Shown here in pieces: positions 9,814 to 18,602 of a DNA stretch of 64,000 nt (position 1 is its first letter; each line of letters starts with the position of its first letter). This stretch comes from an uncultured Verrucomicrobiae bacterium (GTDB lineage: Bacteria; Verrucomicrobiota; Verrucomicrobiia; Limisphaerales; AAA164-E04). The notes beneath the pieces were generated by a model. That model was not told where the DNA came from. It was given only the letters and a program-made list of their open reading frames with translations, and did no database searches. The stretch covers positions 1 through 64,000 of the forward strand of contig CALSPN010000029.1 of the NCBI GenBank assembly GCA_943788245.1, in the 5' to 3' direction. A program made the position numbers and the translations under genes.

Positions 9814-10880
9814 ATTTTTTGCGCACCTCTGTCGCATGATTTTTTGCCATTGTTCGTATCCTGAATATTTCCCCATTCACACCATCTTGGCCACGCTGGT
9901 TTGCTGAGTTGTTTTCGCATTTTATTCAGGATGGTTTCCAAAAGTGCATCGTCAGCTTCGGCAACAGCAGCCTCCAGCTTCAATGAAACAATTCGCCCAA
10001 CGACAGCATTTGGCATGGAATTGGCACTTGCTCTTCGCACTTCAGGAAAACTTTCAGCCACCGATTCAATTTCATCCAGGGACACCTTCTCGCCGCCAAT
10101 GTTCATGATTCTGTCAAGCCTTCCCACCGGTCTGAAGTGATCCATTCGGATTTCGCAAAGGTCATGAGTGGGAATCCATTGCCCTTGTCTTTTCAAGAAG
10201 AGCTGATTGTCTGCAAACTTGAAATCATCAAACCGTTTTTGAATGGATGTAAGAGGATACCACCCATCATGCCGAGTTGTTTTTGCGATCACTCCTGCCT
10301 CTGCCGAGCCGTAAATCAAGGTGATTCGACTCGAGGGATACGCCGATTGGATGCGCGTTCCAGTAGATGCATGCAAGATTTCGCCTCCGATGCTGATTTG
10401 CCGAGGAGACCAATCTGTTGATTTCGAGCTTTTTCTGGACTGTATGAGCAGGTCGATAAATGTAGGAGTTACAGAAAGGGCCTGTGGTTTATCCTGTTGC
10501 AGAATAGAATGATTTATTTGCCAATCATGACCTAGACTCAATACCTTGCCTCCAGAAATATGGGCCTGACATGCGAGATGGACTCCAGCGAAGGACCAGG
10601 GCTGAAAGCAGGTTGCCCATGTCCACCCTGTGGCATTTGAGTATTTCGAGCAGTTGGAATGCAGCGCTTTAAGATTCCACCAAATCAATTTCGGTTTACC
10701 TGTTGAACCAGAAGAATAAACCCCTAGAAACCCTTCCCCCGGAGGTGCAGGAAATTTTTTCTCGGAGTTCAGTCGGGGAGGATGGATGACAAACGCATTG
10801 GCTTTCTTGCCAGAACTGAGCCAATGCGCAAGATCTTCATATCCTGTCCCGATTTGCATTTTAATTAAGTCTCCTGCCAT
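9810..10880 (-). CDS. Short AMP-binding acyl/aryl ligase
   Basis: An ANL-superfamily adenylate-forming enzyme of 356 residues. The ATP-binding signature YSSGSTGKPKLI begins near residue 55 instead of about residue 150 as in typical family members. It is therefore missing most of the N-terminal subdomain, a layout closer to compact MenE-like proteins. Later motifs are present: LIYGSAEAGV, the hinge-region GRLDRIMNIGGEKVSLDEIE, and a C-terminal TNNGKK that may supply the catalytic lysine. DNA upstream of 10880 has an in-frame stop and does not encode the missing part, so the short form appears genuine unless an unseen frameshift exists. Its stop overlaps the SDR start (ATGA). The substrate cannot be told. 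Confidence 0.82.
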   Translation of the reverse strand: MAGDLIKMQIGTGYEDLAHWLSSGKKANAFVIHPPRLNSEKKFPAPPGEGFLGVYSSGSTGKPKLIWWNLKALHSNCSKYSNATGWTWATCFQPWSFAGVHLACQAHISGGKVLSLGHDWQINHSILQQDKPQALSVTPTFIDLLIQSRKSSKSTDWSPRQISIGGEILHASTGTRIQSAYPSSRITLIYGSAEAGVIAKTTRHDGWYPLTSIQKRFDDFKFADNQLFLKRQGQWIPTHDLCEIRMDHFRPVGRLDRIMNIGGEKVSLDEIESVAESFPEVRRASANSMPNAVVGRIVSLKLEAAVAEADDALLETILNKMRKQLSKPAWPRWCEWGNIQDTNNGKKSCDRGAQKI

Positions 10881-10967
10881 CCAATGAATGGGATATCATC
10901 GAAGGGTGAACGGTGCTTAAACCTTGAAAATCGCTTCTTCAGTAGTTGCCTGATGCCAGGGCACTCT

Positions 10968-12902
10968 TCAACGTCTCAATGATGTTGGGATGGGAGACAT
11001 GGATTTTAAATTGAGCATGCTGTCATCACTACTGTTTCCAGATACGTTGAAGTGAAAGTATTTTTTCACCTGATCAAATCGAGGCAGTTTTTTGAAATCC
11101 ATGAATCTTTCCAATGCGTCTTCAGGTGCAGAACCACCTGTCAATCCTGAGTCGATTCCCATTCCCATCAAACCAGAGAAGAGAGACTCTGGATTCTCTC
11201 GCAAGTTTTCGTAAATGAGCCCCACTGATGATTCCAAACTCTGGTAATAGACATACCCTGATTTGAATCCACCGACGGCATTCACGGCCTGCTGAAATTC
11301 AGGTTTCGATTTCAATGGGCGTCCTGGTCCCTTGGCTGATCGCAGGTAAGATTCAAGCATCGATTCGTTTGTGCTGAAAGCGACATACATGCCGCTTGCT
11401 ACGAAATGGAGTCCCATCGTTTCCATTGCCACTGAAGCTGCTCCAGGTGCTGCTGCAGCACCACTGGGGACGTTAATTGAGTAAACAGTCCGCCCAAGAA
11501 AAGACCGCTCCTTCAGAACGCCATTCCCCCCTGGTAAGAGTCCACTTGCGGCAATAAATGCCTTTACCAAAGGCTCTGGATTGGGGCTTCCAACAAGGAT
11601 AATCTCAGGAGGATTAATCATGTCATCCATTTCAGTTGATTTGGGAGGCCACTGCGCCACGATGAAATCGTCTCCCAAGTTGTCAATAAGGTTTCTTCGG
11701 AAATCGAAATTTGGATCACGGTCTTTCCCAAGCAGTCCCATGGTCATTTGTAGGATCCCGGACAGTTGTGGCGAAATTTCGCCCAACATTTTTTCGAGTT
11801 TTTCCCAGGTTTTTCGAGCGTCAAACCTAACGCGTTGAAACGCGACCACATCGTCTGTAACAAAAGCAGGAGGGGATGCATCTTTGGGTTCAAACTCAAT
11901 TAAGTTCAGCAACCCCTTGCGTTTGCTCTTGGGAGCCTGCACCGTCAAGTTAAAGGCTGTTCCTTCAGGTGTGGAACCCCAGGCAAAGCCGAGTCCTTGT
12001 ATGGCCTCCAGTCCTAGTGCGCTGAGGATGATTTCGGGTTTTGGCATGAGCATCGACATTGGGTTTGTCGATTCTCCTGCTTGCGTGCTGGCTGTACTTT
12101 CTTTTACTAATTTCTGAATCAATGCATAGACAGACTCGAATTGAACCCATCCATAACCTTCGGTATTTCTAAAAAGTTTTTGATGGATTTGGTTGAAATT
12201 GGCTTTACTGGAGATGGATTTACCGCTACCCCCGCTGAGTTTCTGGACTGTTTGCTCCAGATGCCGGACAGAAGTACCAGCCAGAAACACTGAATCGCTT
12301 TGTCCGAATATGATTTCCATATTGTTCTCAGGACTGTCTTCCGAAAAGTTTTCGAGTTGAGGGAAGCTCATCTTCATCTCTGCTCTATGAAACGTAAGGT
12401 TTTGGATCTGGACAGGTTTCAGTGGATTACCGGATTCCTGAAATTTAGCCTGAGTCCTGTTCATTAACTCTGTCAATTTCTCGGCTTGTGCACCCGTGTC
12501 GAGTGCAGCCAGGAGTCCGACCCCACCAGAGTTGTCAGGCAAGGGAATGATGGCAAAGGTAGCCTGTCCCTTGAGGAGTTCGGTTAGTTCGCTTAACTTG
12601 AAGCCAGCGTTTTCCTCAAGTCCGCTGATTACCAGTTCCTGAAATGACTTTTCTGCATTTTCCCTGAAAGGTGCCATGGCTGGATCATTCCAGAATTGCA
12701 TGTATAGATTATTATTCCAGGATTCCTTGGCCGCTCCGTAATTGGGTAGTGTGATTATTGCAAGAGCGTCTTCCGGAAGCCAATCCTCAGGTGATGGGGG
12801 GGGTGCAGCCCATGAATAAATAATGTTTTGTGCCAGAAGTGCGGTCAAGGAAAGAGCCAGTGAGACCCTTGTTACAATACTTTTTTTTAATGATTCGATC
12901 AT
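10968..12902 (-). CDS. Exported protein of unknown function (DUF3352-like)
   Basis: A 644-residue protein with an N-terminal signal peptide (hydrophobic stretch around residues 12-33, ending YSWAAPPPSP). The body starts DWLPEDALAIITLPNYGAAKESW, a phrase typical of large exported verrucomicrobial and planctomycete proteins distantly resembling DUF3352. It contains repeated alpha/beta segments that look like two related halves (FIVAQWPPK...EIILVGSPNPEPL and AIIPLPDNSGGVGLLAALD). I saw no catalytic motif, cysteines are scarce, and the function is unknown. It lies 55 nt after the HtrA-like gene and 87 nt before the acyl ligase on the same strand, so it is probably in one transcription unit with them. 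Confidence 0.75.
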   Translation of the reverse strand: MIESLKKSIVTRVSLALSLTALLAQNIIYSWAAPPPSPEDWLPEDALAIITLPNYGAAKESWNNNLYMQFWNDPAMAPFRENAEKSFQELVISGLEENAGFKLSELTELLKGQATFAIIPLPDNSGGVGLLAALDTGAQAEKLTELMNRTQAKFQESGNPLKPVQIQNLTFHRAEMKMSFPQLENFSEDSPENNMEIIFGQSDSVFLAGTSVRHLEQTVQKLSGGSGKSISSKANFNQIHQKLFRNTEGYGWVQFESVYALIQKLVKESTASTQAGESTNPMSMLMPKPEIILSALGLEAIQGLGFAWGSTPEGTAFNLTVQAPKSKRKGLLNLIEFEPKDASPPAFVTDDVVAFQRVRFDARKTWEKLEKMLGEISPQLSGILQMTMGLLGKDRDPNFDFRRNLIDNLGDDFIVAQWPPKSTEMDDMINPPEIILVGSPNPEPLVKAFIAASGLLPGGNGVLKERSFLGRTVYSINVPSGAAAAPGAASVAMETMGLHFVASGMYVAFSTNESMLESYLRSAKGPGRPLKSKPEFQQAVNAVGGFKSGYVYYQSLESSVGLIYENLRENPESLFSGLMGMGIDSGLTGGSAPEDALERFMDFKKLPRFDQVKKYFHFNVSGNSSDDSMLNLKSMSPIPTSLRR

Positions 12903-12957
12903 CGATAGATACTTTAGTTTGATTTTAGTCTGCCGAGTTCTTTACTCCATCTCAAGA

Positions 12958-13950
12958 TCAGTCCTGAGACCGTTTGATATTCATAATCTGTGGTGCGGGC
13001 AGATAGCGAAATGGACTACTTGGGTTCTGGTGATTGTATGCGTAAGCCTCACGATTGTTTAAGAAGTATTTCAAGCGATCCACCGGGATTGCAAAACCGA
13101 GCCCTTCGCTGTAATTGAGTTTCATGTTTGTCACTCCTATGACCTCTCCTTTTCGATTGAAAAGCGGCCCACCGCTGTTTCCTGGATTGATTTGCGTGGA
13201 GGTTTGAAGGAAAAGTCGTCCTTCGAACTCCCTTGTTTTCGTGCTCACAATCCCCTCTGTCACCGTGCGTTCCAGTCCAAGTGGACTTCCGATTGCAAAT
13301 GCGGGTTGCCCAACTTTAATCGTACTCATACGGGCCAGTTTCACATAAGGGAACCTTGTGTTTTCATCCTTCTCGTTCTCCAACTTTAACAATGCCAGAT
13401 CTGCAAATTTATCCAATGCAACCGTGCGTGTTCTGTCAAATGCTGCGCGCTTCAATGCACCTTTCTCTTCTTGATACACCTCGATGGTAATTTCTGTTTC
13501 ACTTTCAATCACATGATAGTTGGTGATCAAATAGCCTTCCGGATGAATAATGAAGCCTGATCCCAATCCCGAGGGTGTTCGAACCTGCACTACTGCCGGG
13601 CCAAGTTGTTTGCTCAAAGCAACAACGGACTGGTCCTGAAGTTCTTTATCGGACTCTAAATAGAGTCCTGACCCGTGCATGGTTTGATCGAAGTCTGTTT
13701 TCGGAATTTCGCTGTTCAAATCTCTCTCAAGAGGCCCTTTCTTCACCCGCTCTATTTCCGATCGTGGAATCAATAACACAGTGTATCCAACATCCAGAAC
13801 CAACTGATCTCTTTTTTCGGCAAGCAGATTGCCTTCAAGGGCGGACCCGCTTTTGAGTTTTACCTCGACATGGGCAGCGCTGCATAGCTGCCATTGGAGG
13901 TAGAGGCTTATGAGCAGGGTAATTCGCAGAATCCGGTTTGAGCGTCTCAT
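12958..13950 (-). CDS. HtrA/DegP-like trypsin-fold protease without PDZ domain
   Basis: A periplasmic or envelope serine protease of 330 residues. A signal peptide (LLISLYLQWQLCSAA) is followed by a small domain, about residues 27-72, with the pattern VEVKLKSGSALEGNLL...LVLDVGYTVLLIPRSEIERV that resembles an Sm-like beta barrel. The protease domain has a complete triad: His in LITNYHVIE, Asp in KFADLALLKLE and Ser in NPGNSGGPLFN. The sequence ends about 60 residues after the serine, so there is no PDZ domain. Its ATG overlaps the stop of the TauE-like gene upstream (ATGA at 13947-13950), showing tight coupling. Substrates are unknown; envelope quality control is the family role. Confidence 0.88.
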   Translation of the reverse strand: MRRSNRILRITLLISLYLQWQLCSAAHVEVKLKSGSALEGNLLAEKRDQLVLDVGYTVLLIPRSEIERVKKGPLERDLNSEIPKTDFDQTMHGSGLYLESDKELQDQSVVALSKQLGPAVVQVRTPSGLGSGFIIHPEGYLITNYHVIESETEITIEVYQEEKGALKRAAFDRTRTVALDKFADLALLKLENEKDENTRFPYVKLARMSTIKVGQPAFAIGSPLGLERTVTEGIVSTKTREFEGRLFLQTSTQINPGNSGGPLFNRKGEVIGVTNMKLNYSEGLGFAIPVDRLKYFLNNREAYAYNHQNPSSPFRYLPAPQIMNIKRSQD

Positions 13951-14300
13951 TTGAAGAATTGCTGAATGCCTACGTAAATCATCAGGGCAGCGAAGCCTTT
14001 ACGAATGTATGCTGGTTCAATGTGTTGCGTGAGCCAAGCTCCGGCATAACCGCCTGCTACTGCCATGGGGGCGACAGACATAACCACTTTCCAATCAATA
14101 TTGCCCTGATGGAAATGCTTGCTCGCGCCCATCAGTGCGGTTGGTATGATGATGGCCAACGATGAACCAATGGCTGTCTTGATCGGAAGGTTCAAGAAAT
14201 AGGTCAAAGCCGGCACGATAATTATCCCACCCCCTACGCCGAATAATCCGCTGATTACACCACTTACGGCGCCCGTCAAACTGAAAACTAAAATTTGCAT
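13947..14300 (-). CDS. TauE/SafE-family permease, half-size
   Basis: A membrane protein of about 117 residues matching one TauE/SafE repeat. It has LTGAVSGVISGLFGVGGGIIIVPAL at its start (the glycine-rich GxFGVGGG signature) and three to four hydrophobic segments, ending YIRKGFAALMIYVGIQQFF. Full members have two such repeats (about 250 residues), so this form would have to dimerise. I chose MQILVFSLTG at 14300; an ATG 13 codons upstream would add a polar, cysteine-containing leader. It is the first gene of the minus-strand set that runs to 8459. It may export sulfite or a sulfonate-derived anion, which is family-level inference. Confidence 0.8.
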   Translation of the reverse strand: MQILVFSLTGAVSGVISGLFGVGGGIIIVPALTYFLNLPIKTAIGSSLAIIIPTALMGASKHFHQGNIDWKVVMSVAPMAVAGGYAGAWLTQHIEPAYIRKGFAALMIYVGIQQFFK

Positions 14301-14386
14301 CAATAAACAACAATTATGCGAAAATTCAGGTTTCCTCAATCTTTTTCCTGTTCCTTAAAACCCCACTTTCATGTAAGAAAAAGGAT

Positions 14387-14995
14387 ATGCAAAAGCTGAA
14401 ACTTCAGTATCGGACTTGGGACGAAAAAGAGCGTATCATTCATCTTGGACCAGGTGAACACCGCATTGGTCGCATAGCTGATAATGATGTGGTGATCGAT
14501 GAGTTGGCGGTTTCTGAGCATCATTGTGTGATTACCATAGATCACAATGGTAATCATATCGCGGATGTGGATTCGATGCATGGAACTTTTCTCGATGGTG
14601 CATTTGTGCAATCGAGTCCATTGAAACCTGGCCAGACTCTCAATCTGGGGACCCTAATGATCTCGGTCATGGAAGATAAAGCAGTGACTGAACAAGGTGG
14701 CTCTTCGCAACGATCAGAATCGCTCCCCCTGAAAGATGGGAGTTACAGTTGTCTGAAACATCAGAACCAAAGAGCAGGATTTGAATGTCCGTCGTGTCAT
14801 TACCTTTTTTGTAATTCTTGTTTACCGAGTGAGTCAGCATCTTCTTTATGCCCTCAATGTGGTGCAGGCGCGGATGTCATTGACTGGTCAGGAATTGAGA
14901 TGACTCCGAGAGATGCGGCTCTTGATCTCATGCCGGATAATTTGAAGAAAGCTTGGGGTTACTGGCAGAAATGGAAAGCTCATCGAGACGAATAG
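14387..14995 (+). CDS. FHA domain protein with C-terminal zinc ribbon
   Basis: A 202-residue cytoplasmic protein. Residues 1-95 form an FHA (phosphothreonine-binding) domain, with GEHRIGRIADNDVVID, the SEHHC turn and SMHGTFLDG at the expected spacing. A low-complexity Ser/Gln linker follows. Then comes a Cys/His cluster, CLKHQNQRAGFECPSCHYLFCNSCL...LCPQCG (about residues 120-165), resembling a B-box or double zinc ribbon. It is divergent from the TauE-like gene, with 86 nt between them, and is followed by lpd after 112 nt. The FHA part suggests that it reads Ser/Thr kinase signalling. No kinase gene is in the window. Confidence 0.82.
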   Translation: MQKLKLQYRTWDEKERIIHLGPGEHRIGRIADNDVVIDELAVSEHHCVITIDHNGNHIADVDSMHGTFLDGAFVQSSPLKPGQTLNLGTLMISVMEDKAVTEQGGSSQRSESLPLKDGSYSCLKHQNQRAGFECPSCHYLFCNSCLPSESASSLCPQCGAGADVIDWSGIEMTPRDAALDLMPDNLKKAWGYWQKWKAHRDE

Positions 14996-15107
14996 CCATC
15001 AAAACTGCAGGTATTTTTCCTATTTCCTGCTTGTCCTCAGAAACCTTTAGGCTCAAATCTGTTCAGTCAGTATTTTACAGTAAAACTATTTCAAAAAAGG
15101 AACAACA

Positions 15108-16505
15108 ATGGCGGAGGAGAAGCAGTTTGATTTGACGGTGATTGGGAGTGGGCCGGGTGGTTATGTGGCCTCTATTCGTGCGGCTCAGCTCGGTCTGAAC
15201 GTGGCCTGTATTGAGAAGGCGCCTTCTCTTGGTGGAACCTGTTTGCGTGTCGGCTGTATTCCAAGCAAAGCTTTATTGGAATCGAGTGCTCATTTCATGT
15301 TCGCTGGCAAGCAGCTTGCTCAACACGGAGTGGTGGTGGAGAGCCCAAAGCTCGATCTAAACCGCATGATGAAGCGCAAGCAGCAAACCGTCAATATGCT
15401 TGGAAAAGGGGTCGAAACGCTTTTCAAAAAGAATAAAGTAGAATTGATATGCGGCACTGCACGCATCCTTGGATCAGGGTCGCTGGAAGTAGAATCAGCT
15501 GACAACACCTCAACCCTCGTTCATTCAAAGCATATTCTCATCGCGACCGGGAGTCAGCCCGTTTCATTGCCCAGCGTACCCTTTGATGGAGAGCGAATTG
15601 TTTCCAGTGCAGAGGCATTGTCCTTCGAAAATGTACCAGAACACCTGGTAGTCATAGGCGGTGGGTATATCGGGCTTGAACTGGGGTCTGTTTGGAAGCG
15701 CCTGGGGAGTCGAGTGACCGTATTAGAGATGCGTCCGCAAATTTTTCCAGGTATGGATGGCGAAACCGCTCTGGAAGCTCAGCGGATTCTTCACCGACAA
15801 GGTCTGGAGTTCCAATTTGGAAAAAAAGTGGCATCAGCAATGCGTAACGGGGATCAATGTCAAATAGCATTGGAAGGTGGTGAGACAATTGAGTGCAGTC
15901 ATATTTTGGTGGCAGTCGGTCGCAAGCCCTTCCTAGAAGGATTAGGATTGGACTCGATAGGCGTTCAGCTTGATTCGGAAGGTAAGGTTCAAGTGAGCAA
16001 AGGATTTGAAACGAATATACCCGGTATTTACGCATTGGGTGATCTTGTGTCTGGCCCGATGCTGGCTCACAAAGCCGAAGAAGAAGCAGTTGCCTTTGCT
16101 GAGACATTATGTGGCGAAACCCGCTCCGTAGATTATCAACATATTCCCTCGGTGGTCTACACCCACCCTGAGCTGGCAATGGTCGGAGCAACAGAGGAAT
16201 CTCTCAAAGAAGCTTCGACTGCGTATCGCAAAGGTGTATTTCATTTCCGGGCGAACGGAAGGGCTCGAGCCTCAGGGGCAGTTGATGGCTGGGTGAAAAT
16301 GCTTGCTGATGAGGCATCTGATCAGATCCTGGGCGTTCATATACTGGGTGAAAATGCCGGGGAGCTCATCCATGAAATTGTCGTAGCTATGAAATTCAAA
16401 GCTACGAGTCAGGACCTTGCCCGAATTTGTCATGCTCATCCTACCTTCTCTGAAACAGTGAAGGAATCAGCCCTGGCTGTCAGCGATCGTACGATTCACT
16501 CCTAG
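15108..16505 (+). CDS. lpdA: Dihydrolipoamide dehydrogenase (E3)
   Basis: A flavoprotein disulfide reductase that reoxidises dihydrolipoamide in 2-oxoacid dehydrogenase and glycine cleavage complexes. Its 465 residues are the usual length. Features: FAD-binding VIGSGPGGYVASIRAAQLG, redox-active GGTCLRVGCIPSKALL, NAD-binding VIGGGYIGLELGSVWKRLG, the second FAD contact IYALGDLVSGPMLAHKAEEE, and the C-terminal His-Glu pair in CHAHPTFSE. A good ribosome-binding site (AAAGGA) lies just before ATG 15108. No E1 or E2 genes are adjacent. Confidence 0.95.
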   Translation: MAEEKQFDLTVIGSGPGGYVASIRAAQLGLNVACIEKAPSLGGTCLRVGCIPSKALLESSAHFMFAGKQLAQHGVVVESPKLDLNRMMKRKQQTVNMLGKGVETLFKKNKVELICGTARILGSGSLEVESADNTSTLVHSKHILIATGSQPVSLPSVPFDGERIVSSAEALSFENVPEHLVVIGGGYIGLELGSVWKRLGSRVTVLEMRPQIFPGMDGETALEAQRILHRQGLEFQFGKKVASAMRNGDQCQIALEGGETIECSHILVAVGRKPFLEGLGLDSIGVQLDSEGKVQVSKGFETNIPGIYALGDLVSGPMLAHKAEEEAVAFAETLCGETRSVDYQHIPSVVYTHPELAMVGATEESLKEASTAYRKGVFHFRANGRARASGAVDGWVKMLADEASDQILGVHILGENAGELIHEIVVAMKFKATSQDLARICHAHPTFSETVKESALAVSDRTIHS

Positions 16506-16561
16506 TAAGCGTTGAATTATATTGCCCGCAGGGCTCAGGGGCTTAACCTTGCTCGCTTCTT

Positions 16562-18346
16562 ATGACGCTGGAAATGATCATGGTATTTGCCCTTATGGGG
16601 GTTGTGTTCATTGCGATGATGATGGAACGGCTGCGTTCAGATGTCATCGCAGTGGGGGCCATGGTCGTGTTGGTTTTCACGGGGCTTCTGACACCTCAAG
16701 AGCTTTTTGCTGTATTCAGTAATCAAGCGGTTATTGCGGTGGCTTGCATGTTTGTTCTAAGCGCGGCTCTGGAGCGCACCGGTGTGATCGATCGCGTTGG
16801 AATCTGGATCAACGGATTTGTCGGGCACACGGAATTGGCGGTCAGTTTGACCTTACTACCACTCGTGGCCCTTCTATCCGCCTTTGTAAATAACACTCCA
16901 GTGGTTCTGGTATTCATGCCTATGGTTATCGGGCTTGCAGCGCGTCGAAATATCAAACCTTCCAAATTACTCATACCATTGTCGTTTGCTTCTATCCTTG
17001 GAGGTTGTTGCACATTAATAGGTACCTCAACCAATATACTTGTCAGTTCAACTGCGCATAGCCTGGGCGAGTCGGCCTTGGGGATGTTTGATTTAACCGG
17101 AGTAGGCCTGATTCTCTCTTTAGTGGGGATGGTTTATCTTTGGACTATGGGCCGGAAGTTGCTGCCTGAGCGTGAAACGCTCTCCTCGATCCTCCAGACG
17201 ACTGAAAACAAACAGTTTTTTACGGAGGCAATCATCATACCAAGTTCGCCTTTAATTGGCAAAAAACTGAAGGATTCCCCTTTGAAATCCATCCCGAAGG
17301 CGCGCATTTTAGAAGTGATTCGGGGGGATGAATTGATTGGTGTGCCACTTGATCAGGTAGAATTTCAAGCCGGTGATCGTGTGCGTTTGAGTACCGTTTT
17401 TTCCTCGGTGATTGAACTTAAGAATCTTTCCGGACTTGAAATTCAAAAAGGCGAGGAAGAAATGGGGCTGGAATGGGTGGGGACACAAAAAGCTGTCATT
17501 GTAGAATGTGTCATAAGCCCCAGATCCTCGCTTACCGGCAAGTCTATTCAAAAAGGGGACTTACGCCGGTTGTTTGGCGTCTTGGTCCTTGCGGTTCATC
17601 GCCACGGCGTCAACTTGAGAAGTAAATTTGAATCCACTATTCTTCAGTATGGTGACACCTTGCTGCTGGAAGGTACTGAGAATTCGATGAAGCGCCTGCG
17701 TGATTCCAGAGATGTCATCGTGTTGACCGATGAACCCAGGCAGGTGCCTCGACGGAGCAAGCAGTGGATTGCGGCCGGTACAATTTTGCTGATGATCATT
17801 GCGGCCACATTTTCAAGCATGCCAATAGCCACTCTTGCTTTTGCTGGCGCGTTGATTGTTGTCGTGGCTGGATGTCTTGAAATGGATGAAGCTTATCGTG
17901 CAGTGGATTGGCGCATTCTTTTTCTTATTTTCGGAATGCTTGGTTTAGGAGCTGCCCTGGAAAAAACGTCAGGAATTGATTGGCTTGCCAGTCATCTGAT
18001 TTCAGTCCTGGGAGGGAATCAACCTGTTGTTGTCATTTCCGGTATTGTTCTGCTTACCTCTTTATTAACAACCTTTTTATCGAACAATGCTGTCGCAGTT
18101 GTGATGACACCCATTGTCCTGGAGATGGCACATCACCTCGAATTATCAACTAAACCATTCTTGATTGCGGTGGCCATTGGCGCTTCTGCCTGTTTTGCAT
18201 CGCCTGTGGGTTATCAGACAAATGCGTTGGTTTACAGTGCGGGTGGATATAAATTCAGTGACTTTGTAAAAGTCGGATTGCCTTTGAACCTTTTGATCTG
18301 GCTAGTGGCCTCTCTGGTGATACCCTGGCTATGGCCGCTAAAATGA
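16562..18346 (+). CDS. SLC13-type anion permease with two RCK_C domains
   Basis: An inner-membrane transporter of 594 residues. Two hydrophobic halves, about residues 1-200 and 400-594, flank a cytoplasmic insert with two TrkA-C/RCK_C repeats: AIIIPSSPLIGKKLKDSPL...GDRVRLS and ECVISPRSSLTGKSIQKGDL...GDTLLLEG. Transport-domain signatures are AFVNNTPVVLVFMPMV with GTSTNILVSS in the first half and FLSNNAVAVVMTPIV with GYQTNALVYSAGGY in the second. This architecture occurs in bacterial sulfate and other divalent-anion transporters. The substrate is not determinable. It lies 56 nt after lpdA on the same strand. Confidence 0.9.
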   Translation: MTLEMIMVFALMGVVFIAMMMERLRSDVIAVGAMVVLVFTGLLTPQELFAVFSNQAVIAVACMFVLSAALERTGVIDRVGIWINGFVGHTELAVSLTLLPLVALLSAFVNNTPVVLVFMPMVIGLAARRNIKPSKLLIPLSFASILGGCCTLIGTSTNILVSSTAHSLGESALGMFDLTGVGLILSLVGMVYLWTMGRKLLPERETLSSILQTTENKQFFTEAIIIPSSPLIGKKLKDSPLKSIPKARILEVIRGDELIGVPLDQVEFQAGDRVRLSTVFSSVIELKNLSGLEIQKGEEEMGLEWVGTQKAVIVECVISPRSSLTGKSIQKGDLRRLFGVLVLAVHRHGVNLRSKFESTILQYGDTLLLEGTENSMKRLRDSRDVIVLTDEPRQVPRRSKQWIAAGTILLMIIAATFSSMPIATLAFAGALIVVVAGCLEMDEAYRAVDWRILFLIFGMLGLGAALEKTSGIDWLASHLISVLGGNQPVVVISGIVLLTSLLTTFLSNNAVAVVMTPIVLEMAHHLELSTKPFLIAVAIGASACFASPVGYQTNALVYSAGGYKFSDFVKVGLPLNLLIWLVASLVIPWLWPLK

Positions 18347-18367
18347 AAACCCTTTGGGTTGACTGAC

Positions 18368-18574
18368 TCAGCCTCCTGCTACAATCCTGACGATTTCAAG
18401 GCAGTCTCCTTCCTTCACTATATGGCTTTTAAACTCAGAAGGGGACACTGCTTCGCCATTCAACTCGATAACCACAGACTTTGGCAGAAAACCCTGGTCT
18501 TCAAGAAATTGGTCCAAAGGGCAGGGGACAGAATCTAAATCCAGTCTTTCTCCGTTAGCGATAACTTGAGGCAT
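18368..18574 (-). CDS. thiS: Sulfur carrier protein ThiS
   Basis: A 68-residue ubiquitin-fold sulfur carrier for thiazole synthesis. It ends in the required Gly-Gly (EIVRIVAGG), and the central VVIELNGEAVSPSEF and LKEGD-like KEGDCLEIV are typical. It lies 28 nt downstream of thiH on the same strand. It is convergent with the permease gene, with only 21 nt between the stops. thiG is not present next to it. Confidence 0.9.
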   Translation of the reverse strand: MPQVIANGERLDLDSVPCPLDQFLEDQGFLPKSVVIELNGEAVSPSEFKSHIVKEGDCLEIVRIVAGG

Positions 18575-18602
18575 GATCTATAAAAAATGTCTTCGAGGGT
18601 CT

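Noticed and set aside
18348-18360. Bidirectional terminator AACCC-TTT-GGGTT between the permease gene and thiS
   Set aside because: The stem is only 5 bp and no T tract follows on either strand.
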